Shown piece after piece: positions 48,057-59,085 of a DNA stretch of 64,000 nt. A program made the position numbers and the translations under genes. The notes under the pieces were generated by a model, which ran no database searches, had not been told where the DNA came from, and worked only from the letters and a program-made list of their open reading frames with translations. The DNA comes from Phycomyces nitens (Eukaryota > Mucoromycota > Mucoromycetes > Mucorales > Phycomycetaceae), in NCBI GenBank assembly GCA_022702545.1, contig JAHRBC010000004.1:4680001-4744000 (forward strand), in the 5' to 3' direction. Position 1 is the stretch's first letter. Each line of letters starts with the position of its first letter.

Positions 48057-49590
48057 ATGCTGCGTCTCACACGTCGATCTGTTCTTAATACAGCTAAATA
48101 CTTCCAGCCCAATGTCCGTCGTGGCATGGCATCTTTCTTTCCTGATGAGCCAAAGGGGCCCTCCATGAAGACAAGTGTTCCAGGCCCTGCTTCCAAAGCC
48201 ATTATGGACCGTATGAACAAGTTCCAAGATACCCGTTCAGTCTTCTTTATCGCTGGTAAGTTCCAATCTTTGATTGATAGATAGATAGACGGAGTTTAAT
48301 GAGTTTAATTTGATAAACCCATCCAAAGATTTCGAAAAATCAAAGGGAAATTACATTGTCGATGCAGATGGCAACACCCTCCTCGATGTATTTGCCCAGA
48401 TTGCCTCTATTCCATTGGGATACAACAGTCCTGCCTTCCTTGAACTCACCAAGAAGCCTGCCTTCCAAACTGCCTTGGCCAATCGTGCTGCTCTTGGCGT
48501 CAACCCCACCGAGGATTGGATCGACTCGGTCCAGAACGCGTTTATGAAGGTGGCACCCAAGGGAATGTCAAATGTGTTTACGGTGATGTGTGGCTCATGT
48601 GCAAATGAAAACGCCTTCAAGACCGCATTCATGTACCAGGCAGCCAAGAGACGTGGCGACAAGGACTTTTCCTTGGATGAACTCCATTCATGCATGAAGA
48701 ACCAGGCACCAGGCTCTCCAGACATGTCGATTCTTAGCTTTGGGCAGGGATTCCATGGCCGTCTGTTTGGCTCCTTGGCTGCTACGTCTAGCAAGGCCAT
48801 CCACAAGATTGACATCCCAGCCTTTGATTGGCCACGCGCTCCCTTCCCGGCCCTCAAGTATCCTCTGGATCAAAACAAAGATCACAATCGAGCAGTCGAG
48901 CAAGCGTCCATCCAGGCAGTCGATGCCCTGCTGCAGAACAAGACTCAGCCAGTTGCAGCTGTGATTGTTGAGCCTATTCAGTCCGAGGGAGGCGATAACC
49001 ATGCATCGCCCGAGTACTTCCGCAACTTGCAGGCTGTCTGTAAGGCTCATGATGTATTGTTTATTGTGGATGAGGTGCAGACAGGTGTTGGTGCTTCAGG
49101 AACATTTTGGGCACACGAAGCCTGGGAGTTACCCACAGCCCCTGACATGGTCACCTTTTCCAAGAAGTTCCAGGCAGCCGGCTTCTATCTCCATCCTCGC
49201 CTTCGTCCTGCCCAGCCTTACCGTCTCTACAACACCTGGATGGGTGATCCAGTCAGAGCCATGCAAGCCGTGGCAATTGTAGACGAAATCGAGACCAAGG
49301 ATCTTCTTTCCAATGTAAAGCAGGTTGGAGACTATCTTCAAGAGAAGCTCAAGGCAATGGCAGAGCGCAAGCTGCTTGCTGATGTTCGTGGCCAGGGTGC
49401 CTTGATTGCATTCGATCTCGAGACACCCGAAAAGCGCGACAAGTTCTTGATTGACATGCGCCAACGTGGTGTGAACATTGGAGGATGTGGTGAAAAGACG
49501 GTTAGACTGAGACCCATGCTGACCTTCCAGCCCCACCATGCCGATATTCTTCTAGAGACCATGGAGGCCACCTTGACTTCATCTGTATAA
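48057..49590 (+). CDS. UGA1: 4-aminobutyrate aminotransferase (GABA transaminase)
   Basis: Two exons (48057-48255, 48329-49590) give 486 residues. The enzyme transfers the amino group of GABA to 2-oxoglutarate, making succinate semialdehyde and glutamate, and needs PLP. Family sequences include MCGSCANENAFKTAFM, SFGQGFHGRLFGSLAAT, VIVEPIQSEGGDNHAS and FIVDEVQTGVGASGTFW. The PLP-binding Lys lies in MVTFSKKFQ. The C-terminus GGCGEKTVRLRPML matches the family. The start MLRLTRRSVLNTAKYF, followed by RRGMASFF, resembles a mitochondrial presequence, so the protein may be mitochondrial, as in animals, rather than cytosolic as in budding yeast. Start at 48057 chosen because the upstream in-frame triplet is not ATG. 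Confidence 0.95.
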
Positions 49591-49848
49591 AAAGAAAAAG
49601 AACCATGGCATGTAATATAATATATACTAGCCCTGCAATTATATTTTAGTTTTTTTTCCCCAATGGCTATAGATTATTATTTTTGTACAAAATTGAATAT
49701 TTAATAAATTCAACTATTTCCGAATCTCCGTTTTCCCACCTTTCTAAATAATTTTTATATTTAATTAAAACAGCCTTGATTCTCTAATATATATACATAT
49801 ATACATATATATACATATATATTTGATATTACGAAAATACATTGACAA

Positions 49849-52815
49849 ATGTTGCGGCGAAGACGGGAATCATCCCAACCAAAACAACCAGTCAATGAGA
49901 CTCCAGACGACCCACCCAAGGCCCCTGTACGCAAACGTTCTCCAGCTGCCCTAGATGCAGCATTGGCCACACTCTTGACAATTTTGGCAATTCCAGTCAG
50001 ATTCCATTCGCTCAGTCATCCCGATCAAGTAGTGTAGGTTGAATGGGGGGATTTTAATGGTCATTATTAATGTCCCAATTAGCTTTGATGAAGTCCACTT
50101 TGGCACATTTGCAGGAAAGTACATTCAGGGCACTTTTTTCTTTGATGTCCATCCACCTGTAAGTTAAAATATTAGCCTCTAGTATCATTTTAATCTCAAT
50201 TGACTATTATATTTACAATAGCTTGCCAAGATGCTCGTAGCATTGGTTGGCTGGCTGGCTGGATACAATGGAGAGTTTGACTTTACGACGATTGGAAAGT
50301 AAGTTGACGTGTGGTATAGAGAAAAGAAAAAAGAGTATAATCTAAGCATAATGCTCCTTAGTGTATATGATGATACGGTGCCCTATGTAGCCATGAGAGC
50401 AGCAAGTGCGCTAATGGGTCTTTTGATGGTCCCCATGGCATACTTGACCATACGAGATGGAGGACATTCAGTCTTGGCTGCTATTCTGGCCGCTCTCCTA
50501 GTCTTGTTTGGTAGCCATCAAATATGAAATATCGAATATGGAATATGTTGATCCTGACACTTGATATTCTCAATCGATAGAAAACAGCCTGATAACCAAC
50601 AATAGATTGATCTTGCTCGATTCATATCTGCTGTTCTTCACGGCCTTTACAATCATGTCATTCAACAAATTCTACAAGCAGACCAACAAGTGAGTATAGT
50701 CAAATGGTCAACCTTGGTTCATGAAACTAATAGTCTAAAAAGACCATTTGGTGCCCTTTGGTGGACATGGCTCTCATTAACTGGCATTGGCCTTGGACTT
50801 ACTGTGAGCTGTAAATGGGTTGGTCTGTTTGTGATTGCGACAGTTGGATGCTCGACAATCAAAGATCTCTGGAGAATACTAGGAGATTCTGGAATCTCAA
50901 AGGTATTTTTTTTTAAAAAAAATGCTTGGTATTGGAATCAGTCTAATGGGCTGGTTTGGATCTATAGGGTAAATGCATCAGTCATTTCCTTGCTCGTTCT
51001 CTATGCTTGATCATAGTGCCCTTTACGATATACGTCACTACGTTTTACATCCATTTCAAACTGCTTCCTCTGTCTGGCGAAGGTGATCTGCACATGTCTA
51101 ATACTTTTAGACAGACTCTTGTTGGAAATGCAATTGATGAGACTCCAGTTGGTAAGTTGAATTGGTCTGGAATCCTCTGGTAGTATTTATAACCAAAAGA
51201 ATATCAACAGATGTTGCCTATGGATCTCATGTAACCATCCGCCATCTGGCTACCAACGGAGGCTATCTCCACTCTCACAACTGGACTTATCCTCAAGGAA
51301 GCAAACGTATGTTGGTCTTTTAAAATGTATATATGGCTAGATGCTCATATTATTTGCACAATATTTAGAGCAGCAAGTGACATTATACCCATACCATGAT
51401 CAGAACAACTGGTGGATACTGCGCAAGGCCAATACTACACTCGAGGAAGAGGAGGTCGAGGGTGATGTGATTGGTTCTGACGGAAAGACACCTCTTGAAT
51501 GGATATACGATGGTGATATCGTTCGTCTTGAGCATGTTTCTACCAGCCCTCGCAAACTCCACAGCCATGATGTCCATGCACCTCTGGTTGATAATGACTA
51601 TACCAAAGAAGTCAGGTAACACATTTTTTTATCAAATATTTTCATGTTCTTACAAGAATGATTCTATAGTGCTTATGGTTTTCCAGACTATGATGGAGAT
51701 TCCAATGATCATTGGATGGTAGAGATTGAGGATGGACCCACAGAAGAGGCCGAGGAGAGGCTACAGGCGCGCCAGACTCGATTCCGCCTTGTGCATGTAA
51801 TCCAAAACTGTGCATTGTTCTCACACAATGTCAAGCTGCCTGACTGGGGATTTGGACAACAAGAGGTCGTGTGTATGCAGAGTGCAAAGAAGCCAAAAAC
51901 CCTCTGGATGATTGAATCGACCACGAATGATTTATGCAAGTGAAATGAATATCTTGAGAAACTAGTCTGATAACCTCTTGTCTGTCAATAGTGCCCAAAC
52001 CTGTTGAGATGGTTACCTATGATCTTCCTGGCTTTTGGGGAAAGTTTGTTGAACTGCACAAGGTGATGTGGACCACAAATGCTGGGCTCACAGGTGCACA
52101 TCCCTATGAATCTCGACCCTCGACATGGCCAATGCTCAAGTCTGGTATATCATTTTGGGCCATTCCTGGGGCCCAGGTATTCTATATCGGCAATCCTGTG
52201 GTCTATTGGCTCTCAACCGTGGCCGTCTTTACTTATGTGATTCTATGGGGATTCTTCCGGTTCCTGGCCAAGACAAATCGCCCAGACCGATTTCCTCACC
52301 GACGCCCGTTCTTTGAAAATGCGGCTGGTTTCTATGCAGCTGGCTGGGCGTTTCATTATCTTGTTTTCTACCTGATGGGCCGGCAGTTGTTCCTGCATCA
52401 CTATTTGCCTGCTCTGTACTTTAGTATCCTGGTGCTGGCCGTTGGACTGGATCTTGTGTTCCTGCGCCTTGGATCCTTGCAACGTGCTCTGGTGACCGTG
52501 CTGCTGGTCTCCTTGGTTGTCCATACTTACCTAGACCTCTCACCCTTGACCTATGGCACCGAATGGACTCGTGAGGCGTGTGAAGCAGCACGGTGGCTGC
52601 CATCGTGGGAAATTAGCTGTGATGGGTAAGAATATATATATATATGTGGTGCATATAAACAAGGGGGTTGGCAGTGGCTGAAATAGATCCTTAATTAATT
52701 AACTATACATTACTATAATTTAAGCTATCCAAGCCAGTCCCCAGACATCTTGGCACAAACCATGACAGAGCCAGTGACCAAGAGTACCTTTTCTGCAGCT
52801 ATAGACCAAGATTAA
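49849..52815 (+). CDS. PMT2: Dolichyl-phosphate-mannose protein O-mannosyltransferase
   Basis: Twelve exons give about 757 residues: 49849-50033, 50083-50158, 50222-50298, 50362-50510, 50581-50689, 50743-50902, 50968-51151, 51211-51306, 51369-51615, 51670-51935, 51992-52625, 52725-52815. PMTs start O-mannosylation in the ER lumen. FDEVHFGTFAGKYIQGTFFF followed by DVHPPLAK is the loop-1 acidic motif. Helices follow (LMGLLMVPMAYLTI, WLSLTGIGLGLTVSCKWVGL). A MIR region includes GGYLHSHNWTYPQGSKQQQV, NNWWILRKAN and HVIQNCALFSHNVKLPDWGF. C-terminal helices end in a short Ser/Asp tail. The QGSKQQQVT form points to the PMT2 subfamily, but only by memory of relatives. The exon 6 acceptor is ambiguous (50734 or 50743). 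Intron 10 uses a GC donor. Confidence 0.9.
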
Positions 52816-53150
52816 AAGGGTATAGATCGATTAAAGAATTACATAAAAATGAAACACAATATCTTGACAACAGGGACTGATCAGAATAAGTTTTACTTTA
52901 TGATTTATTCAATAAAATATATATATATATGATTTCGCTAGTCAATGCCCAATGGATCCATATTGGCTTATATTCTCAATAACCCATTTATTTTTGCTGT
53001 ACGGAGAAATCACTATAATATATATATATGTATATGTATATATACAACTTGTACGCCTATATTATGACAATTAATATCACTACATCAAGACACATGGTAG
53101 ACAAAGACTGAAATCCATAATACTCCTAATAATTGATCAAGAAACTAGCT

Positions 53151-54907
53151 TTAATTATCACTACTCTGGATATTTCTCTTATGACAGAACTCTTGGTATG
53201 TCTGTGTCTGAACAAACTTTGGGACCGTATCCTGAGCCATGGTCCGACACACATGCTCATTAACACTCGCAAACATCTCTATAAGCTCCTGTAGACATTC
53301 TTCAGGAGGCTCGTTTGATGAGTCGTCAAGACGTGTGATGCCGTCCACAGACTCATTCTTCTTGTGGGTCAAAAAGGTGACGGGGTGCAAGGCAGTGCTG
53401 AATGGTGCGTGAGTGCCTGCCATTCCTGACTGGTTGACAAAGTGGTCTGCTGCGTATCGAATGATGTCTTGTCGCAGAATATGGTCAATGTTGACTTCTG
53501 ACGGTGCACAAGGACTTAGATAGGTCATGTACATCTGGAAGCAGTCGTTTCTCCACACTTGACGGCGAGCATAAATTGAGTCTGTGGTGGCAAACCACTT
53601 CTTTTCGACTCGGTGGTAATCTACCCAGAAACAAAGATTCTCTTCACAGAAATTGGCCTTCATAAACTCTCTAAAGTACATTCGCAGTAATGGATCGCCC
53701 AGTATACTCTGGAGACGAGAATAATAAGATTCCTTGAGGCTTTTTTCAATATCGGCCGATTGGCAATAGGCCGTATCTGATGGTCTGGCCAAACCCATCA
53801 TGTCGATTGGAGTAACTGTGGTCGTGTAACCACTGTCAGTAGAAGAATTGGACACAGTCCGTTCACGCCTTGACGATAATGAATCCGGATTTGAGATCGT
53901 GAGTGAGAGTGGATTCGAGAGATGATCTGACGCCTTCCAACCAAGACATTCGCAACCTCGGTCTGTAATGTGGTAAATGGTATTTCGAGATGATCTAAAC
54001 AGTATATCGTTTCCACCCAATGGTCTGTCCGTCAAGCATTTGATCCAGCCACACAGAATAAATTCTGATCCAATCATCTCGGCTTCTTCTTTGTTCACCA
54101 CGGTGGTATACTCACATAGCCAATCGATGCACTGTGACCCATAAAACGTATACTGGCTATCCCTGGCACTTTTAGAGTCAACCCCTAAAGACACCAGTCA
54201 ATAAACCCATTTGTCTGGACAACTCAATTACCATTCACTTCATCTGTAAGCAACACATCACACGGAATATAGCGCGTCATCCATTGAAAGGCCAAGGAGA
54301 CACTGGGACGAGAAAAGGCTAGGGTATTTTCGCGATTATTCTGCCGATCGAGTGTGACAACATGTATGGTCTTTAGCCTTTCCAGACAATCCGTTAAATG
54401 GTCAATGGAAACCTGAGCACGGATACTAAAGTCTTGAATCATGCATTTTCCTTTTGGGGTTGGACACCAGATGGCTTTGTCGCGAATAAGACGATTGGAA
54501 GGGTCGGCGGCGTTCTCGATCAACCTTGCCTGCAGGAATTGTTGGCAGAGGGTCTTTGCCATGCCCTTTGTCATGCTGAACGTGGTGGTTGTACGGGTAG
54601 ACACTTGGCGAGTAGAATCAAGAGGGTCTGGGGTGCGAAGGACATGAGTGAATTGAAGATGGCCGAGGACTTGGATTGCCTCTTCGGTTGTGAAGCTAAA
54701 GCGGTAGGTACGAAAAAGAGTTCGATGGTCAGATAGGTTGGACTGGATGATAAAGGCAGCAAGAATATCATGGAGGTCCTATAGGATTTGGCTTGTGAGC
54801 TGTTGATCTGGAACCATTGTCTTGCTTACTTTGCAGTGTGGTCTGCCAGCAGATGTCACACGCATCATGGTGGTGTATGTCGAGAGACTTTTGAGAGTAT
54901 TGGGCAT
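53151..54907 (-). CDS. RGS protein with DEP domains (FlbA/Sst2/RgsA type)
   Basis: Three exons on the minus strand (54830-54907, 54232-54778, 53151-54184) give 552 residues. It should accelerate GTP hydrolysis by a heterotrimeric G-alpha subunit. The N-terminal SAGRPHCKDLHDILAAFIIQ, with FRTYRFSFTTEEAIQVLGHL and TTTTFSMTKGMAKTLCQQFL, matches the fungal DR/DEP region of FlbA and Sst2. A second DEP-like part is YTFYGSQCIDWLCEYTTVV, with IGSEFILCGWIKCL. The RGS domain at about 345-500 includes LGDPLLRMYFREFMKANFCE, ENLCFWVDYHRVEKKW and TMAQDTVPKFVQTQTYQEF. The length is slightly shorter than Sst2 or FlbA. It converges on the PMT gene, with 335 bp between stops. Confidence 0.93.
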
Positions 54908-55385
54908 TCAGGTAGATATGTATAGATACATATACAAATATGTATCTATTGTCGTGATTGTTTGTTATCCTTATTGTCTGGTAATTCGGAAAAGAAAGAA
55001 AGAAACAAGGAGTTTGGATCCCTGACAGAGTTTGTTAAGGTGGGCCAGATATGTTCAGCCTTTTTTTTTCTTTTTCTTTTCTTTCTTTCTGTAAATCCGG
55101 GCCTACATTCAGGAGATATTTATTTTGGTTGGTTGTGTCGTACGGAATCAAGGCCTGATACCATTTTACGATTATTATAGATAGATTCCAGGATTGGCAA
55201 GCACCTTTTACCCCTCCCCTCAATTCCTCCTCCTCCTTTGAGGCCATTATTATTATTATAATTATAATTAATTCACAATGAAAAGCATGGCATTAAGAGG
55301 TAAAAGCAGTTTTTTTTTCATTAAAAAAATGATAATTATATATAACACAGTTGGAATCCTTTTTTCTTGCTTAAAGGCGAGAAAT
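54908..55385. other. Spacer between RGS and PGK1 genes
   Basis: It holds the RGS 5' region, with TATA-like and GTAT-rich sequence near 54920-54950, and the PGK1 3' region. A pyrimidine tract lies at 55060-55092 and an ATT/ATA run at 55245-55270. No gene is seen. Confidence 0.5.
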
Positions 55386-56775
55386 TCATTTGGTAGAAAG
55401 AGCAGCAACACCGGGCAATTCCTTGCCCTCCAACAACTCGAGAGAAGCACCACCACCAGTGGAGATGTGACTGATCTTGTCGCCAGCGCCCCAGTTCAAT
55501 GCAGCAGTGGCAGTGTCACCACCACCAACGACTGTAACAGCACCGTTCTTGGTTGCCTCGACAACGGCATCAAGGGCGGACTTTGTACCAGAGGCGAACT
55601 TTTCAAACTCAAATACACCACTGGGACCGTTCCACAGGATGGTCTTGGCCTTGAGGATTTCCTCACGGAAAATGGCGTTGGACTCCTTGCCGCAATCAAG
55701 ACCCATCCAGCCATCGGGAATGCCATCAGAGTCGGTGGCATAGCCAGTCTCGGCATCAGGAGAGAACTTGTCGGCGGTGATATAGTCAACAGGGAAGACA
55801 AGCTTGACGTTCTTGGCCTTGGCCTTTTGGACCAAATCGTGTACAAGACCAGCACCAGACTCGTCAAACAAAGAGTTACCAATCTTGACATCGTCGAGGG
55901 TCTTCTTGAAGGTGAAGCTCATGCCACCACAGATGATAAGCGAGTCAACCTTGTCAAGGATGTTCTCAATCAACTTGATCTTGTCAGAGACCTTGGCACT
56001 AATAAATCATACCAGTTTTAGCTCAATGAATCCATTGCAGCATATCGACTTACCCGCCGAGGATGGCAAGGAAGGGACGCTCGGGGTGCTCGAGGATCTT
56101 GGCAAAGTACTCCAACTCCTTCTGCATCAAGAAACCAGCGGCGCGCTCGGGGAGCTCGACACCGACCATGGAAGAGTGGGCACGGTGAGCAGTACCAAAG
56201 GCATCGTTGACATAGACATCAGCAAGACGGCTGAGGGAGTCACGGAAGGCCTTGACCTTGGAAGGATCAGCCTTGACCTTCTTGCCTTCAGCATCCTTGG
56301 CAGAGCCTTCCTCCTCAATGTGGAAGCGCAAGTTCTCCAACAGCAAGACCTTGCCACCGGTAGCCTCCTTACAGGCCTTCTCGGTCTCGGGACCAACACA
56401 GTTGTTAAGGAACTCAACGGGCTTGCCGAGCAACTTGGAAACTTCGTCAGCAACGGGCTTGAGGGAGTACTTGGCTACAACCTCGCCGTTGGGACGGCCA
56501 AGATGGGACATCAAGATGACGGCGCTGGCACCCTGCTCAAGAGCATACTTGACGGTGGGAAGAGCCTGGATGATGCGGTTGCTGTTGGTGATCTTTCCAT
56601 CCTTGATGGGGACGTTAAAGTCAACACTGTCAAAAGCGTGTTAGGGTTCATGCAATCACAAACTTGAGCGTGCGTTGGACGCGTCCAGATCCTAAGATGG
56701 GATGCCTTACCGGATGAGAACGCGCTTTCCCTTGAGGTCGACGTCGCGGATAGAGAGCTTGTTGGAGAGAGACAT
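55386..56775 (-). CDS. PGK1: Phosphoglycerate kinase
   Basis: Three exons on the minus strand (56711-56775, 56054-56626, 55386-55998) encode 416 residues, the standard length. The enzyme makes ATP and 3-phosphoglycerate from 1,3-bisphosphoglycerate in glycolysis. [19 protein letters not shown] and [10 protein letters not shown] form the substrate-binding N-domain. [19 protein letters not shown] and [15 protein letters not shown] follow, then the nucleotide-domain motifs [17 protein letters not shown] and [10 protein letters not shown]. Codon use is strongly biased, as in ATP2, consistent with high expression. Intron 1 falls in the codon before VDFNVP, and intron 2 in GGAK. Confidence 0.97.
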
Positions 56776-57381
56776 GATTAGGAGAGAAAGATGAACAAGA
56801 AAAGATCATGGGCACTCTGGGATCTTATTAAATCTTGTATGGGGTAATTTAACATGCGATTTCAACTGACGTAGAGATCCCTAGGACGGGGAAATGTTGG
56901 TAATATAAAAAAGCATATTATAATAAAAATAGTGCATGGGACTCGCCAGGGTTTCGTGTGCCTTTTCAACCCTTCTTTTTCAAAGCTCTATATTCTCCCG
57001 CGGGTTCTCCCGCCTAATGGTCATTGTTTTCATGTGCTTTTCATACTTGTTTGGGTCGTGTCAAGGCAAAAGTCAGACGCGTGTCTATATGGGCAAGGCA
57101 AATGGAATCTAATTGGCTGATTGGCAAATCAACAGCAACAACAAAAATAATAGTAATAATAATATATATCTGCATATATATATTTTTTCCCAACAAAAAA
57201 GATATATTTGCTCATCTCTTCTTTATATGTATTTAATACTCTTTCTAATTATATTGTCCTGACAGCATGCTTTTTTATATATAGAAAAACAATATCCGGG
57301 TTTTATAGACGGCGCATCATTATTTATACGCCGAAATGCGGATTGCAAATTCTTGGGGGTCTTGAATATATATCTTTTGAA
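56776..57381. other. PGK1 promoter side and spacer
   Basis: This 606-bp spacer includes the PGK1 upstream region, with a TATTAAATC element near 56826. TA-rich stretches lie near 57159-57185. No gene is supported. Confidence 0.45.
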
Positions 57382-58912
57382 TCATGAATTATTTTGGCTT
57401 TTTTTTCGGCCTCCGACCTGTTTTGATAACTGTTAACAAGAGTTTTTATATCCTATTTGCGTTATTATTACCTGAACAACTTTTGAGAATATCCTGTCCA
57501 CAACACTCTTGTCCAGGTCTCCCCAGGTAACCTCCCAGCCCTCTCCGTCCTGGAAGTTGTCCATATCAGACCAGCTCCCGAATACTGGGCGATGGTCCAA
57601 AGGCACCTGTCGACCAGAGGCACTGGTGATGGTCAGGATCTTGCGTGTGCGAAAGGTAGCAATCTGATGGATCTTTTCTGCAAGAGAAAGGCCGGTCTCA
57701 GTTGGCTCAACCACAATCCACACTCGATGTTCTCGGTTGATGGACTGCACTGTGATCTGCCTCACCTTTCCTATAAGCCTAGTCAATATCTAGTCAATGT
57801 TCTCTGTTGGTCCCTTACGTTCTGGACTGGTGTCCTTTTTCTTGGTGTCTTTTGGAGAGATGGATCCAGCCTTGTTGGGCATATGATGAAAGTCTTGGTC
57901 TAGGGATTCAGTATAGTATGTCTGGTTGGGGACTACTACTTCTGTGCTTGGAGGCTCTACAAATCCGGCTGGGTGATAGTTGTTGTATGAGTCCTGATGT
58001 ACAGGTGGATAACCGGTATAGGGATCTTGTTGGGGTGGATAGCTGTACATTTCTTGATTTGTGGCTGTGGCTGTGGGAGGGTAGGTGTATAGTTCTTGAT
58101 GGGACATTGTGGTTGAATATGGATTGTCGAGGGGCTGTGAGTATAAAGGCTCTTGTTGGATTTGTGGGTAAGAGTATTGGTCTTGGGTGGCCCTGTAGCC
58201 TGGGTGGTGGTCTTGTGGGATGGAGGAGTAGCTGTAGGGCTCCTGTGTGAGTGGATAAAAGTGATCGTTTGTCATACTATAAGCCATGGAACGTCGAACG
58301 GGTGGAGCCGGAGGTGGTGGAGGCAGTGGTTTTGCAGGAGAGCCATAGCACGTCATATTCCCCTCCAAACGCTGCCAAGAAGGAGAGTAAGACTCAGCAC
58401 CCATGACCTGCTGTAACTGCTGCTGCTGTAACTGTTGTATTTGCTGTAGCTGCTGTATTTGCTGTGGTTGGAATTGCTCCTGGAATTGGAATTGCTCATT
58501 CTGGCGTAATATTGTGCTGGAACGCACTGCTTTGTTAGACATCTTCCAGCCATCCTCTTCACGGCTGTTGGTCGTCTTCCATGACTCTCTTACAGACATT
58601 CGATTCGATTTATCAAAATTCATCGACTGTCTTTGGTTTAGTGGTGCCTAAATAAGCAGGTACACAATAACATTGATTGGATTCCAAAGAAAAAAAGAGA
58701 GGTCTTTGGGTCAATTTTGTTGGCTTACTTGTTCGTATCCGTACATTGTCTGCCGTTCGTGGTCTTGTCCTTTTTATGAAGCGAGATTCAAAGTGTTAAA
58801 CACGAACGACTCTCTCTCTCTCTTTTAGTTTTTTAGTTTTCTTATTTATAAATAAAATAATTGCCTTACCTGGCAAGTAATTAGATGACATGAAGGAAGA
58901 TTGAACATTCAT
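57382..58912 (-). CDS. Gln/Tyr/Pro-rich protein with a conserved-looking C-terminal domain
   Basis: Five exons on the minus strand (58870-58912, 58729-58769, 57819-58647, 57472-57770, 57382-57417) give 415 residues. The start MNVQSSFMSSNYLPG is supported by two short upstream exons in phase. Residues about 65-110 are almost pure Gln (QQIQQLQQIQQLQQQQ). Then comes a polyproline stretch (PLPPPPPAPPVRR) and many Tyr/Pro/Gln repeats (PPQQDPYTGYPPVHQDSY). The C-terminal 100 residues are well folded in appearance (KVRQITVQSINREHRVWIVV, TRKILTITSASGRQVPLDHR, WEVTWGDLD), but no family is recognised. The last exon (VGGRKKSQNNS) is inferred from a good intron; otherwise the protein ends 13 residues into that intron, at 57433. 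The low-complexity part is prion-like in composition; function unknown. Confidence 0.78.
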
Positions 58913-59048
58913 TTGGAATCAATTATTCAGCAAAAGGAAAACAAGATGAGAGAATGACAAGAGAGCAAGAAATAAGAAGCAGGAGAAGGACATGATCAAT
59001 AAGTTGCCGAAACAGTACGTATAAATAATTCCAAAAACAGCAACAACG

Positions 59049-59085
<37 letters not shown>

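Noticed and set aside
55278..56667. Long plus-strand frames opposite PGK1 (247 and 287 codons)
   Set aside because: Same antisense effect of biased codon use; the minus strand encodes complete phosphoglycerate kinase.
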